64,000 nt of DNA from Glycomyces fuscus (GCA_002529455.1 NYMS01000038.1:1-64000); one strand, 5' to 3'. Counted from the stretch's first letter, positions 24,772 through 34,553 are shown. The notes: generated by a model from the letters alone, not told the origin. Numbers and translations: made by a program.

Positions 24772-25716
24772 ATGCCACGTCGACCCATCGACATCACCGT
24801 TCCCGACCTGACCGGAAAGCGCGCCGTCGTCACCGGCGCGAGCGACGGGATGGGCCTGGGGATGGCCGTGCGGCTGGCCGCCGCGGGTGCCGAGGTGATC
24901 ATGCCCGTCCGCAACCGGCGCAAGGGCGAGGCCGCGATCGCCAAGGTCCGGCACGCGGCGCCCGGCGCCGACGTCTCGCTGCGCAGCCTCGACCTGTCCT
25001 CACTCGACTCGGTCGCGGCCCTCGGCGACGCCCTGCGTGAGGAGGGCAGGCCGATCAACATCCTGATCAACAACGCCGGCGTGATGAGGCCGCCGTACCA
25101 GCAGACCACGGTCGACGGGTTCGAGTTGCAGTTCGGCACCAACCACCTCGGCCACTTCGCCCTGGTGGGCCGCATCCTCCCGCTGCTGCGCGCCGGCCGG
25201 GCACGGGTGACCTCGCAGATCAGCATCGCCGCGCGCCGTGGCGCCGTCAACTGGGAGGACCTGAACTGGGAGCGCTCCTACAACGGGATGCGTGCGTACA
25301 GCCAGTCCAAGATCGCGTTCGGACTGTTCGGGCTCGAACTGGACCGCCGCAGCACGGCTCACGGGTGGGGCGTCACCAGCAACCTGTCCCACCCCGGGGT
25401 GGCCCCGACCAGCCTCCTGGCCGCCCGCCCCGAGATCGGCCGCAGCGAGGACACCCCGCACATCCGCCGGGTCCGGGCCCTGTCGGCGCGCGGGATCCTG
25501 GCGGGCACCGTCGAGACGGCGAAGCTGCCCGCGCTGATGGCGGCGACCGGCCCCGACGCCAAGCGCGGCGCGCTCTACAGCCCCAGCGGTCTCGGGAGGC
25601 TGGGCGGCCCGCCGGCCGAGCAGCGGCTGTACCCGCCGCTGCGCAGCGCGCAGGAGGCCGCGCGCGTCTGGCGGGCCTCGGAGGAGCTGACCAAGGTCTC
25701 CTTCCCCACCGCCTGA
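24772..25716 (+). CDS. Short-chain dehydrogenase/reductase
   Basis: A 314-residue SDR of the extended, retinol-dehydrogenase-like group. [16 protein letters not shown] is the cofactor loop, followed by RNRRKGE (Arg favours NADP), NNAGVM and the YSQSK active site; [11 protein letters not shown] lies after it. It starts at ATG 24772 with AAGGAGCAG upstream, opposite the MmyB-like regulator, and leads a rightward set SDR-MFS-MpaB-ALDH. It likely oxidises or reduces an alcohol/carbonyl in the pathway those genes form. Confidence 0.92.
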   Translation: MPRRPIDITVPDLTGKRAVVTGASDGMGLGMAVRLAAAGAEVIMPVRNRRKGEAAIAKVRHAAPGADVSLRSLDLSSLDSVAALGDALREEGRPINILINNAGVMRPPYQQTTVDGFELQFGTNHLGHFALVGRILPLLRAGRARVTSQISIAARRGAVNWEDLNWERSYNGMRAYSQSKIAFGLFGLELDRRSTAHGWGVTSNLSHPGVAPTSLLAARPEIGRSEDTPHIRRVRALSARGILAGTVETAKLPALMAATGPDAKRGALYSPSGLGRLGGPPAEQRLYPPLRSAQEAARVWRASEELTKVSFPTA

Positions 25717-25756
25717 CCGCCGTTCGCGCGACCACCCCACAACCTACGGAGACCGC

Positions 25757-27118
25757 ATGAGTACCGCCGCCCCCCGCACGCCGAGACCCAGGAGCCCATG
25801 GTGGGTGCTCGTCGGCAGCGGCACCGCCAACGCCGTCGGCCCCCAGATGTACCTGGCCACCATCGGCCTGTTCGTGCTGCCGATCGTCGAGGACACCGGC
25901 TTCAGCCGCACGACCGTCACCGGGGCGTTCTCGGTCGCGGCGGTCGGGATGGCGATCGGCCTGGTCGTCGTCGCGCAGCTCGTGGACCGCTTCGCCGCGC
26001 GCTACATCCTCGTGCCGGGGTTCGTGCTGTTCGCGGCCTCGATGGCGCTGATCGGGCTGGTGCCGCCGATCGAGTGGGTCTACCTCATCCCGTGCTTCTT
26101 CGTGGGGTTCTTCGGGGCCGGGACGGCCGTGCCCGCCACCAGGGCGGTGGTGAGCTGGTTCGACAACAACCGCGCCCTCGCCGTCGGAGTGGTGACGGGC
26201 ATCATCGGGCTGGGCACGGCCCTGGCCCCGCTGATGGCCGGAGCGCTCATCGAAAGCGTCGGATGGCGGCTGACCTACGGCCTCATGGCGCTGGTCTCGG
26301 TCCTCGTGTCGGTCACGATGGTCACCCTGTTCGTGCGCGCCCGCGCCGAACGGCACGTCCGCGGACGACTCGTCCGGGAGACCCGGGTGGAGGGCCGTGA
26401 CGTCAGCCTCGAACTCCCCGGCCTGACGGTCGGCGAGGCGTTCCGTACCCGGCAGTTCTGGGGCATCGCGCTCGGGCTGGGTCTGGTCGGGGTCGTCGTC
26501 TACGGTCTCCAGGTCCACCTCGTGCCGATGATGACCGACCGGGGGCTGACCAACGAACAGGCGGGCACCCTGCTGGTCGTCTTCGGCCTCGCCTCGCTCG
26601 TGGGCCGGGTGACCGGCGGCCTCATCCTCGACCGCGTGCACGCGTGCGTCATCGGTCCGATCGTGATGATCGCCCCCATCGCGGGCATGTTCTTCCTGGA
26701 ACCGCCGTTCGGCGGCGCCGCCGTCGCGGTCGCCTTCATCGGCATCGCCTTCGGCATCGAGGGCGACCTGCTCGCCCTGCTCATCACCCGCTACCTGGGC
26801 ACGCGCTACTTCGGCCGGATCCTCGGCCTGGTCCAGGCCGCGTTCCTCCTGGGCAGCGCGCTGGGGCCGCTGCTCCTCGGGCTGGGGTACGACCTGCTGG
26901 GCTCCTACGACCCCGTCATCCCCGTCCTGATGGGGGTCCTCGTCCTCGGCGCGATCCTCATCGCGACCCTGGGCCGCTACGTCCACCCGGCCGTCAACGG
27001 CTTCGACCGCCTCGCCGCGCGCGACGAGCTCGCCGCCGCCGAGGTGCTGAGCGACATCGCCGAGACCGGCGGCCCCCAAAGCTCCCCGGGCAGGCCGCGG
27101 GCCGAGGCCCACGGCTGA
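25757..27118 (+). CDS. MFS transporter (oxalate/formate antiporter-like)
   Basis: A 453-residue, 12-TM major facilitator. The N-terminal half (WWVLVGSGTANAVGPQMYLA, FAARYILVPGFVLFA) and the central loop followed by GEAFRTRQFWGIALGLGLVG match the OFA-like monocarboxylate group. It starts 40 bp after the SDR stop with CGGAGA upstream. It presumably imports the substrate handled by the neighbouring SDR and ALDH, or exports a product. Confidence 0.9.
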   Translation: MSTAAPRTPRPRSPWWVLVGSGTANAVGPQMYLATIGLFVLPIVEDTGFSRTTVTGAFSVAAVGMAIGLVVVAQLVDRFAARYILVPGFVLFAASMALIGLVPPIEWVYLIPCFFVGFFGAGTAVPATRAVVSWFDNNRALAVGVVTGIIGLGTALAPLMAGALIESVGWRLTYGLMALVSVLVSVTMVTLFVRARAERHVRGRLVRETRVEGRDVSLELPGLTVGEAFRTRQFWGIALGLGLVGVVVYGLQVHLVPMMTDRGLTNEQAGTLLVVFGLASLVGRVTGGLILDRVHACVIGPIVMIAPIAGMFFLEPPFGGAAVAVAFIGIAFGIEGDLLALLITRYLGTRYFGRILGLVQAAFLLGSALGPLLLGLGYDLLGSYDPVIPVLMGVLVLGAILIATLGRYVHPAVNGFDRLAARDELAAAEVLSDIAETGGPQSSPGRPRAEAHG

Positions 27119-27252
27119 CCGGCCCGGGCCGGTACACCACCGGGCCGCCACAGGCCCAGAGACCACGCTCCCGCCTCGTCCGCCCGGGCCAGAACCCGTG
27201 GACACATCCCTGGCCCGGGCGGACGGCCGACACCAGTCCTCCAAGGAGAGAT

Positions 27253-28434
27253 ATGACCGAGCAGAGCCCGTGGCCGACGCAGCGGGCGGGGCGGTCGACC
27301 GTCCTGGCCCAGTTCGGCCAGGCCCGAGCCGACCTGATGCAGTGGGCGCTGACCACCGGCGACGTGCTCGCCGACGCGGTCGTCGCCGAGATGCACCAGA
27401 TCGGGATGCGGCAGGCCAGGCCCGTGGTGAACCGGGGCATCCGGGAGGGTCTGGCCTCCCTCGCCGATCCGCCTCCGGCACTGGAGGCGCTGCTGCGCCA
27501 GACCGAGAGCGTGCCCGGCTACGCGGACGACTCCCTGCTCGACCAGGGCCCCCTGCCGTTCTACACCTCGCCGCCGCCGGTGCACATCGTCGCGCTCAAC
27601 GCGGGCTCCCTGATCCGGGTCTACGAGTCACCGTCGATCTCCAAGGTGCTGACGACGACGGGTCGGCTGGTCGAATCCGCGCAGCGGCGCATCCAGGAGA
27701 CCGGGGCGTGGCTCACCCAGGTCATGCTGCCCGGCAGCCTCCGCGTCGGGCAGCCGGGCTACGTGGCGACCCTGGAGGTGCGGATGCTGCACGCGCACAT
27801 GCGCAGGCTCGCGCTGAACCGCGGCTACGACAGCTCGGCGGACGGCTGTCCGATCAACCAGGTCGACCTGGGGCGGACCTGGATGGACTTCACCCTGACC
27901 GCCTACACGGCCGAGGGGCTTCTCGGGTTCGGCCTGAGCACCCGCGAGCTGGCCGACCTGTACCGCTACTGGTGGTACGTCGCCCACCTGCTGGGGATCG
28001 ACGCGCGCCTGGTCGAGGGGATCGTGAGCAATGAGGCCGCCGCACGCCTCGACGCCGTGTTCCAGACCGTGACCGGACCGGTCACGGAGGACTCCGCCGT
28101 GCTGGCGGACGCGACGCTGGCGTCGGCGACCTCCGCGCTGCACGGGCTGCTCAAAGTCCCGCGCGAGCTGGCCCGACCGGCGCTGAACGCGATCGCCCGC
28201 CGGATCCACGGCGACGGCATGTGCCAGGACCTGCGCATCCCTCCGGCTCCGATCGCCGACGCGTGGCTGGGCCCGGTGCTGTCCGGGCTCGCGCTGGCGC
28301 GCGGTCGTCGCCGCCAGGACCCCGAGCGATGGCAGGCCGCGATCGAGCAGAACCTGGCGGCCGCCCGCGATCTGCTGGCCCGGCCCGGCCGGCCGACGGC
28401 CTACCAGCGCGGCGCCACCGGCTCCGAGGACTGA
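27253..28434 (+). CDS. MpaB/DUF2236 (Lcp-like) haem oxygenase family protein
   Basis: A 393-residue protein of the MpaB/latex-clearing-protein superfamily, which contains b-type haem oxygenases acting on poly- and other prenyl compounds. Recognisable parts are the VALNAGSLIRVYESPSISK helix, TTGRLVESAQRRIQETGAWL, the VRMLHAHMRRLAL helix (probable haem-ligand region) and GLSTRELADLYRYWWYVAHLLGID. The ATG at 27253 follows AAGGAGAG. Linked with SDR, MFS and ALDH genes, it could open or oxidise a terpenoid or lipid whose aldehyde is then oxidised by ALDH; the substrate is not predictable. Confidence 0.87.
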   Translation: MTEQSPWPTQRAGRSTVLAQFGQARADLMQWALTTGDVLADAVVAEMHQIGMRQARPVVNRGIREGLASLADPPPALEALLRQTESVPGYADDSLLDQGPLPFYTSPPPVHIVALNAGSLIRVYESPSISKVLTTTGRLVESAQRRIQETGAWLTQVMLPGSLRVGQPGYVATLEVRMLHAHMRRLALNRGYDSSADGCPINQVDLGRTWMDFTLTAYTAEGLLGFGLSTRELADLYRYWWYVAHLLGIDARLVEGIVSNEAAARLDAVFQTVTGPVTEDSAVLADATLASATSALHGLLKVPRELARPALNAIARRIHGDGMCQDLRIPPAPIADAWLGPVLSGLALARGRRRQDPERWQAAIEQNLAAARDLLARPGRPTAYQRGATGSED

Positions 28435-28580
28435 GGGACCGGCGACTGAGGGACCGGGGCCAGGCCCGCACACCGGCGCGGCCGGAACAGGCACAACCGG
28501 AACAGGCACGGCCGGAACCGGGACGCGGACCCTCCCGGGCAGCAGAACCACCAGACCAGCCAAGCGACAGAAGGAACTCG

Positions 28581-30056
28581 ATGCGGACGAACGGCTACAC
28601 GAACATGTTCTACGTGAACGGGCGCTGGATCCGCTCGCACAGTACGCGGCAGGTCGTGGTGACCAACCCGGCCACCGAGGAGAGCCTGGGCCAGGTGACG
28701 CTGGGGGACATCACCGACGTCGAGGCGGTGGTCGACGCCGCCCGCCAGGCCGCGCCGGGCTGGGCCCGCACACCCGTGTCCGAGCGTGCGGCGCTGCTGC
28801 GCGCCATCGCGGCCGAGCTGACCCTGCGCCATGAGGAGATCGCACAGCTGGAGACGGCGGAGGTCGGTTCCCCGATCACCCTGTCCCGCAGGGCGCACGC
28901 CGAAAGCCCGGTCCACCTCTTCGCCTCGGCCGCAGACCTGATCGAGCAGTCCGAGCCGGACGAGACGATCCCCGGCGCGACGGTGCTGCGCGAACCGTAC
29001 GGGGTGGTCGGCGCGATCACCCCGTGGAACTACCCGCTGCACCAGAGCGCGGCCAAGGCGGCCCCGGCCCTGGCGGCCGGGAACACCGTCGTGTACAAGC
29101 CCAGCGAGATCACTCCGCTGGGGGCCTACGTCCTGGCCGAGGCGATCGATTCGGTGGGACTGCCGCCCGGTGTGTTCAACATGGTCATGGGTGACGGGAC
29201 GACCGTCGGAGCGCGCATCGCCGGCCATCCGGACGTCGACCTCGTGTCGTTCACCGGTTCCACCCGGGCCGGTGTCGGGGTCGCGACCGCGGCGGCGGCC
29301 ACCGTCAAGAAGGTGTCCCTGGAACTGGGCGGCAAGAGCCCCGCCGTCATTCTGCCGGGCGCGCCGCTGCGCCCGGCCGTGCGGCGGGCACTGCGCGCGG
29401 GTTTCCTGAACTCCGGTCAGACGTGCATGGCCCTGACCCGGATCCTCGTCGACCGGGCACGCCTGGCCGAGACCGAGGAGATCGTCCGCGACACGGTCGC
29501 CGACTACGTCGTGGGCGACCCGACCGACCCGGACACCGAGTACGGTCCGCTCGTCTCCGAGGCGCAGCGGGACCGCGTGCGCGACTACGTCCGCCGGGGA
29601 CAGCGGGAGGGCCTGCGACTGGTCACCGGCGGCCCCGACCGCCCGGCCGCGCTGAACCGCGGCTACTACCTGCCGCTGACGGTCTTCTCCGACGTCCCGC
29701 CCACCTCGGCCCTGGTGACCGACGAGATCTTCGGGCCCGTGCTGGTGATCCAGGCCTACGACTCGGTACACGAGGCCGTCGAGCTGGCGAACCGCACGCC
29801 CTACGGTCTGTGCGCCGGAGTGTGGGGCGCCGACCGCGCCGAGGCCGTCGAGGTGGCGGGGCGGCTCCAGGTCGGTCAGGTCTTCGTCAACGGCGCCGGG
29901 TTCAACCCAGCCGTCCCGTTCGGCGGTTACAAGCGGTCGGGGGTCGGCCGCGAGTACGGACGCTACGGGCTGGAGGAGTTCCAGCAGACCAAGGGGCTGG
30001 TGTTCGGCGCCGACGCCCCGGTGGACCAGCCGGCTGGACGAGACGGTTCACGGTAG
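28581..30056 (+). CDS. Aldehyde dehydrogenase (NAD(P)-dependent)
   Basis: A 491-residue ALDH. Visible are PWNYPLHQSAAK (substrate/catalytic Asn loop), YKPSEITPL, the FTGSTRAG cofactor site, the general-base Glu in SLELGGKSP and the catalytic Cys in NSGQTCMALTR; EIFGPVL and PFGGYKRSGVGREYG follow. Length is typical. The ATG at 28581 has AAGGAA upstream. It closes the SDR-MFS-MpaB-ALDH operon, converting an aldehyde product to the acid. Confidence 0.95.
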   Translation: MRTNGYTNMFYVNGRWIRSHSTRQVVVTNPATEESLGQVTLGDITDVEAVVDAARQAAPGWARTPVSERAALLRAIAAELTLRHEEIAQLETAEVGSPITLSRRAHAESPVHLFASAADLIEQSEPDETIPGATVLREPYGVVGAITPWNYPLHQSAAKAAPALAAGNTVVYKPSEITPLGAYVLAEAIDSVGLPPGVFNMVMGDGTTVGARIAGHPDVDLVSFTGSTRAGVGVATAAAATVKKVSLELGGKSPAVILPGAPLRPAVRRALRAGFLNSGQTCMALTRILVDRARLAETEEIVRDTVADYVVGDPTDPDTEYGPLVSEAQRDRVRDYVRRGQREGLRLVTGGPDRPAALNRGYYLPLTVFSDVPPTSALVTDEIFGPVLVIQAYDSVHEAVELANRTPYGLCAGVWGADRAEAVEVAGRLQVGQVFVNGAGFNPAVPFGGYKRSGVGREYGRYGLEEFQQTKGLVFGADAPVDQPAGRDGSR

Positions 30057-30087
30057 AGGGCGCTCGTGGGAGGGTCTTTACGTTCGA

Positions 30088-30387
30088 CTACTCCTCCGGC
30101 ATGTCCTTCGGCTGGCGCGAGGTGTTGATCCACACCCCCGCCAACAGGGCCGCGCCGACCACGATCAGCGCGAACGCCCACGACCCCACCGGGGCCATGG
30201 CCGTCTCACACACGCCAAGCCCCAGGTCGGGCGGCGCCTCCCCGTAGGCGAACCACGCGTAGGCGGCGTCGTCGCCGGGCGGGGTCCACCAGCCCGCCCC
30301 GCACGACCCGCCGGGAACCAACCCGAGGGACACGCCGCCGGCGATCAGAGCGGCGGCCACCGTGCGGATGATCTGGACAGGGGACAC
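30088..30387 (-). CDS. Small membrane protein
   Basis: A 99-residue protein from GTG 30387 (GGAGAGATCC upstream). TM1 is IIRTVAAALIAGGVSLGLV; an extracytoplasmic loop holds two Cys (GGSCGAGWW, GVCETAM); TM2 is WAFALIVVGAALLAGVWI. The paired cysteines may form a disulfide. Family not recognised; isolated between convergent ALDH and debris. Confidence 0.7.
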   Translation of the reverse strand: MSPVQIIRTVAAALIAGGVSLGLVPGGSCGAGWWTPPGDDAAYAWFAYGEAPPDLGLGVCETAMAPVGSWAFALIVVGAALLAGVWINTSRQPKDMPEE

Positions 30388-30800
30388 GGATCTCTCCTCA
30401 ACGCAGGGGGTTTCCCCGTGGGACGCCCCCGTGCACATCCCGGTTGCCACGACGTACGTGGAGCTCGGGCCCGGCGGGTCCGGCAGCCGCTGTCCCGTGC
30501 AGGAATGCGCTGGATCCCTGCCGCCCCTGCCCCACCGCGTGCCGTTCGGCTCGGGGATCCATGTCAGGGTTCGTGTACGAGACCTCGACCCCCCGGGCCT
30601 CCCGGACCGGCCCTTGCCGTGTTGGGCGCCCTGTGGGGCCGCTCCCTGGTCCAGCTCGCCGAAGCCGCCCACGACGCGCGCACCTTCGACCGGGAGACCA
30701 TCAAAGCCGTCTGCGACGTGTGGGACGACAACACCCTCCCCCTCTTCCGCGCCGCGACGGGCTGGACCGGTCGACCGTGAGGTCGACAATCTCTGCTCAC
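30388..30800. other. Intergenic stretch with a doubtful coding fragment
   Basis: No supported gene. A + frame ending at 30780 reads AHDARTFDRETIKAVCDVWD, NNTLPLFRAATGW-like residues, which look protein-like but lack a start and any recognised family. It may be a fragment belonging to the same rearranged debris as the Hint remnant that follows. Confidence 0.35.
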
Positions 30801-31114
30801 TCGACAATAGTTTCGTGCCCGGTACACGGGTGGTGATGGCCGACGGGTCGACCAAACCTCTTGAAGAGGTCGATGTCGGTGAGAAGGTGTTGGCCACCGA
30901 CCCGGAGACCGGTGAGCAGACCGCGCGGACGGTGCTGGCCACGATCATCGGGCCGGGCGGCAAGCACCTGGTGGAGATCACGGTGGACCCGTCCATCGAG
31001 CGCGAAGCGCTCGATGAGGGCGCCGGTTCCGAAAACGCAGGTGAGCAGGTCGAGCAGTCGGGTGTTCCTGGTCCGGTAACGGCGGGGGACGTGGTCATCA
31101 CGACCGATAGCTGA
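30801..31114 (+). pseudogene. Hint/intein-like domain remnant of a polymorphic toxin
   Basis: The frame reads NSFVPGTRVVMADGSTKPLE, EVDVGEKVLATDPETGEQTA, KHLVEITVD: the first half of the pretoxin Hint domain found at the C-terminus of RHS and related toxins. The catalytic Cys that normally starts the motif (CSFxPGT) is replaced by Asn. After about 60 residues the sequence changes to unrelated residues and stops at 31114. No RHS core precedes it. It is a dead cassette. Confidence 0.75.
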
Positions 31115-31119
31115 GGACA

Positions 31120-31245
31120 TCCCTGGAAGCTGGCACTGGAGGACCGCGTGCTGTTGGTGGCCGTGTATTGGCGCACCAACCTCACGCTGCGGCAGTTGGC
31201 GCCTCTGTTCGGGATCTCGAAGTCTGCCGTTGGCTGGGCGATCGC
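31120..31245 (+). pseudogene. Transposase N-terminal remnant (DDE_Tnp_4-type HTH)
   Basis: The + strand reads WKLALEDRVLLVAVYWRTNL, TLRQLAPLFGISKSAVGWAI, the helix-turn-helix segment of IS5-group transposases with a DDE_4 domain. No start precedes it in frame, and the sequence loses homology after about 40 residues. The rest of the gap to 31530 has no supported gene. Confidence 0.7.
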
Positions 31246-31530
31246 CTTTCTCGGGCCGTCGAGGACTCCGTCGGCGCGGGTCACCAGGTCGTGGTGGCCC
31301 GCGCCAGCGGGCTCGACGGCCAGCCCTGGGAGGTGGTTGATGCGCTCGGCCGGCGGCTCAGGTCCCCTGCGGCGGTGCACCAACGGGATATGGATGGCGA
31401 TCGGCGGGATCATCGCCTCAGCTCCGGCGCTGCCGGTCGATGACCAGGCGGCCGCGGTACTCGCCGCCCCGGGGCGGGCGGACCGGGCCGTCGGGCACAC
31501 TGGCGTGGTGACCACCCCAGGGGAGGACGG

Positions 31531-31785
31531 ATGAACGAGGCGGCGATCCGCGTCTACGGGGCCGACTGGTGCCGGGACTGCCGGCGCACGAAGAAGCAGC
31601 TGACCGAGCTCGCGGTGCCCTTCGAGTACATCGACGTCGAGCACGACCCGGCGGCGACGGAGCGGGCCCGGGAGATCTCGGGGCGGACGAACATCCCGGT
31701 GGTCGTCTACCCGGACGGGACCCACCACGTCGAACCGGACAACGCGCAGGTCGAGGCCAAGCTCCGCGAGCTGTCGGTGATCTGA
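31531..31785 (+). CDS. Glutaredoxin-like (mycoredoxin-type) thiol oxidoreductase
   Basis: An 84-residue thioredoxin-fold protein. It begins IRVYGADWCRDCRRTKKQLTE with the CRDC active site (residues 14-17) and has the cis-Pro motif NIPVVVYPDG. The family reduces mixed disulfides, in actinomycetes often with mycothiol. It starts at ATG 31531 after GAGGACGG. Its 3' end shares a 32-bp palindrome with the convergent peptidase gene. Confidence 0.92.
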   Translation: MNEAAIRVYGADWCRDCRRTKKQLTELAVPFEYIDVEHDPAATERAREISGRTNIPVVVYPDGTHHVEPDNAQVEAKLRELSVI

Positions 31786-31789
31786 CGAC

Positions 31790-31821
31790 GGTGCCGCCCG
31801 CGCACGTGCGCGGGCGGCACC
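31790..31821. terminator. 32-bp perfect palindrome (bidirectional terminator)
   Basis: Bases 31790-31805 are the exact reverse complement of 31806-31821 (starts GGTGCCGCCCGCGCAC). It lies between the convergent glutaredoxin and peptidase genes, 5 bp from the former's stop. A related C/G-rich half repeat follows near 31840. Confidence 0.8.
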
Positions 31822-31884
31822 GTCCCCGTCCGCGCACGTGCGCGTCACGGGTGCCCGGGGCGCCGTCCCCGGTCGGGCCCGGTG

Positions 31885-33168
31885 TCAGGCGGCCTCCTCC
31901 AGACCGCACCACTGCGCGATGAACAGGGCGATGGACTTGGTGATCCGCCGCACGGACTCCACGTCGACGCGCTCGTCGTACCCGTGGATGGCCTCCGAGA
32001 CCGGCCCGTAGACCAGCGCGGGGATCCCCTGGTACAGGGCGTAGACGCGGCCGTCGAGGTAGCCGGGGGTGGTGAAGGTCCGCAGCTCGTCCTTGAAGAC
32101 GGTTCGGTGGGCCTCGCGCAGCACGTTCTCGGCGTCCGTGCCCTCGGGCAGGACGTAGCCCTCGGCGTAGAAGCCGGTCCGCTCGCCCACGGCCTCAATG
32201 GGGTTGCCCGCGTCATCGGTGGTGGTGTTCCGCAGCACCTCCTGGATCTGCTCCCAGGCGTCGTCGGCGCTCACCCCCGGATAGATCGCCGCCCGGACCT
32301 GGAGCTCGCACCAGGCGGGGACGCTCGACGGCCAGTCGCCGCCGCTGATCCCGCCGAGGTTGAAGTTGATGGGGTGGTCCAGGTCCTCGAAGTGGGGGTG
32401 GTTGCCCCTCTCGTCGTTCCAGCGCTGTTCGAGGACGCGCAGCCGCCCCATCACGTGGTGCGCCGCGTCGATCGCGTTGAACCCCGACGCCATCTCCCTC
32501 GGGTGCGTGGGGTGTCCCGCGACCCGCACGGTGAACCAGATGACGCCGACGTTGGCGCGGACCAGCATGTCCTCCTCGGGCTCGGGGATCAGCACGGCGT
32601 CGGCGGTGTACCCGCGCTGGATCGTCGCCAGCGCGCCGTTGCCGGTGCACTCCTCCTCCGCCACGGACTGGAAGTGGATGCGCCCGGCGGGGGCGAACCC
32701 GGCCGCGCGCACGGCGTCGTAGGCGAACAGGTTGGCCGCCAGCCCCGCCTTCATGTCACCGCTGCCCCGGCCGTGGAGCCAGCCGTCGATGACGGGGGCG
32801 TCCCACGGGGAGCGGGACCACTCCCCGACGGGGCCCTCGGGGACCACGTCGATGTGGCCGTTGAGGATCAGCGAGCGGCCTCCGCCCCGGGCGGGGGTGT
32901 AGGTGCCCACCACGTTCTCGACGCCCTCGTAGGAGACGGTGATCCTTCCGGCGCCGGGGTGGGCCGAGATCTCCTCCGGGTCGAGTTCCCACCGGTCCAT
33001 GGCCAGCCCCCGCCGCTCCATGGCCTCGTGCATCAGGTCCTGCGCCGAGGACTCCCGGGTGCGCAGGGAGGGGTGGCGCACGAGTTCCCGGGTGAAGGCC
33101 AGCTGGGCGTCGAAGGCGTCGTCGACCGCCGCTTCGATGCGCGCGACGACGTCGGGTGCGAGGTTCAT
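31885..33168 (-). CDS. M20-family metallopeptidase/deacylase (ArgE/DapE-like)
   Basis: A 427-residue zinc hydrolase. Metal ligands are in LNGHIDVVPEG, GRGSGDMKAG, AEEECTGNGA and the C-terminal EAIHGYDE; a dimerisation lid domain lies between. The ATG at 33168 has AGGAGGACC upstream. It is 44 bp downstream of an MHS transporter gene on the same strand, with a divergent PucR regulator above. That set suggests uptake and hydrolysis of an N-acyl amino acid, ureido compound or dipeptide. Confidence 0.9.
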   Translation of the reverse strand: MNLAPDVVARIEAAVDDAFDAQLAFTRELVRHPSLRTRESSAQDLMHEAMERRGLAMDRWELDPEEISAHPGAGRITVSYEGVENVVGTYTPARGGGRSLILNGHIDVVPEGPVGEWSRSPWDAPVIDGWLHGRGSGDMKAGLAANLFAYDAVRAAGFAPAGRIHFQSVAEEECTGNGALATIQRGYTADAVLIPEPEEDMLVRANVGVIWFTVRVAGHPTHPREMASGFNAIDAAHHVMGRLRVLEQRWNDERGNHPHFEDLDHPINFNLGGISGGDWPSSVPAWCELQVRAAIYPGVSADDAWEQIQEVLRNTTTDDAGNPIEAVGERTGFYAEGYVLPEGTDAENVLREAHRTVFKDELRTFTTPGYLDGRVYALYQGIPALVYGPVSEAIHGYDERVDVESVRRITKSIALFIAQWCGLEEAA

Positions 33169-33212
33169 GCGGTCCTCCTGTGGTGGGGCTGTGGTCGGTG
33201 CGTGCGGGCGGT

Positions 33213-34553
33213 TCACGCCGTGGCCCGGGTGTCCGCGGCGGCGCGGGTGTCCGCGGCCCTGATCCGCTCGCCGGCCAGGCCGCCGAGAGCGGTGACGGCG
33301 CAGATGCCGATGAGGACCAGCACCGCGGGCCAGGACGCGCCCTCGTCCACGGCCAGGAGCGCGGTGGCGATGAGCGGGAGGAACCCGCTGAGGGTTCCGG
33401 CGAGGTTGTAGCCCAGGGACACGCCGCTGTAGCGCAGCCGGGGCGGGAAGAGGTCGGCCAGCAGGGTGCCGGTGACGGCGTAGGCCAGGGTGATGAGGCA
33501 GATGCCGATGGTCACCGCGGCGGTGATCGCCCACGGGTCGGCGGTGTCGATGAGCCAGAACAGCGGGAACGCGGCCGCGGCGGTGGCCAGGGCGCCGAGC
33601 ACCGTCATCCGGCCGGGGCCGAAGCGCTCGGCCGCGCGCCCGGCGACCAGGGTCGTGGCGATCTGGAAGACGGCGGCGACGAGTGTGGCGTTCACGACCG
33701 CCTGGCGGTCGACCTCCAGGACGGTGGAGGCGTAGGAGACCACGAAGGTCGTCATCATGTAGAAGCCGCCGACCCCCAGCAGCGCCGCGGCCACCGCGAC
33801 GAGCAGGCGGCCCCCGGCCTCGCGGAACAGGGCCACGGCGGGCACCTTGGCGCGGTCCTCCATCTGCACCAGCTCCTGGAAGACGGGGGACTCCTCCACC
33901 TTGAAGCGGATGTAGAGGGCGATGCCCAGCAGCGGGAACGCGGCGAGGAAGGGCAGACGCCACCCCCAGGCGTCGAAGTCGGCCGCGGGCAGCGTCAGCA
34001 CCGCGGCGAAGGCGGCCGAGGAGATGAGCGTGCCGACCGGGGAGCCGATCTGGACCAGGGCGGCGTACCGGGCGCGCTGGCGCTCGGGGGCGTGCTCGAT
34101 GGCGATGGTGATGGCGCCGCCCCATTCGCCGCCCACGGCCAGCCCCTGCAGGAGCCGCAGGACCGCGAGCAGGATCGGCGCGGCGATCCCGATCGCCAGG
34201 TAGTCGGGGATCACGCCGATGAGCCCGGTCGCGCAGCCGATCATGACGATGGTCACCAGCAGCGCGGGGCGCCGGCCGTAGCGGTCCCCGACGGAGCCGA
34301 AGATCAGGGACCCGATGGGCCTGGCGGCGAAGCCCACGCCGAAGGTCGCCAGCGCCGCCATGAGGCCCGCGCCCGGGTCGAGGTCGGTGAAGAACAGGCG
34401 GTTGAAGACCAGCGCGGCGGCCGTGCCGAACAGGAAGTAGTCGTACCACTCCAGGGCTGTTCCGACGAAGGCCGCGAAGGCGATGCGCCTCGCGTCGGCC
34501 GCGTTGACCTTCGGTGCTCGCGCTCCGGCCGGGGCCGGGTCGGGCTGTGGCAT
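33213..34553 (-). CDS. MFS transporter, metabolite:H+ symporter (MHS) family
   Basis: A 446-residue, 12-TM symporter. Diagnostic parts: FVGTALEWYDYFLFGTAAAL (TM1), GDRYGRRPALL loop, LLQGLAVGGEWGGAITIAIE and PESPVF-like KVEESPVFQEL. These match ProP/ShiA/KgtP relatives that import carboxylates and zwitterions. ATG at 34553 with CCGGAGGATC upstream. It is the first gene of a leftward two-gene operon with the M20 hydrolase, opposite the PucR regulator. Confidence 0.94.
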   Translation of the reverse strand: MPQPDPAPAGARAPKVNAADARRIAFAAFVGTALEWYDYFLFGTAAALVFNRLFFTDLDPGAGLMAALATFGVGFAARPIGSLIFGSVGDRYGRRPALLVTIVMIGCATGLIGVIPDYLAIGIAAPILLAVLRLLQGLAVGGEWGGAITIAIEHAPERQRARYAALVQIGSPVGTLISSAAFAAVLTLPAADFDAWGWRLPFLAAFPLLGIALYIRFKVEESPVFQELVQMEDRAKVPAVALFREAGGRLLVAVAAALLGVGGFYMMTTFVVSYASTVLEVDRQAVVNATLVAAVFQIATTLVAGRAAERFGPGRMTVLGALATAAAAFPLFWLIDTADPWAITAAVTIGICLITLAYAVTGTLLADLFPPRLRYSGVSLGYNLAGTLSGFLPLIATALLAVDEGASWPAVLVLIGICAVTALGGLAGERIRAADTRAAADTRATA

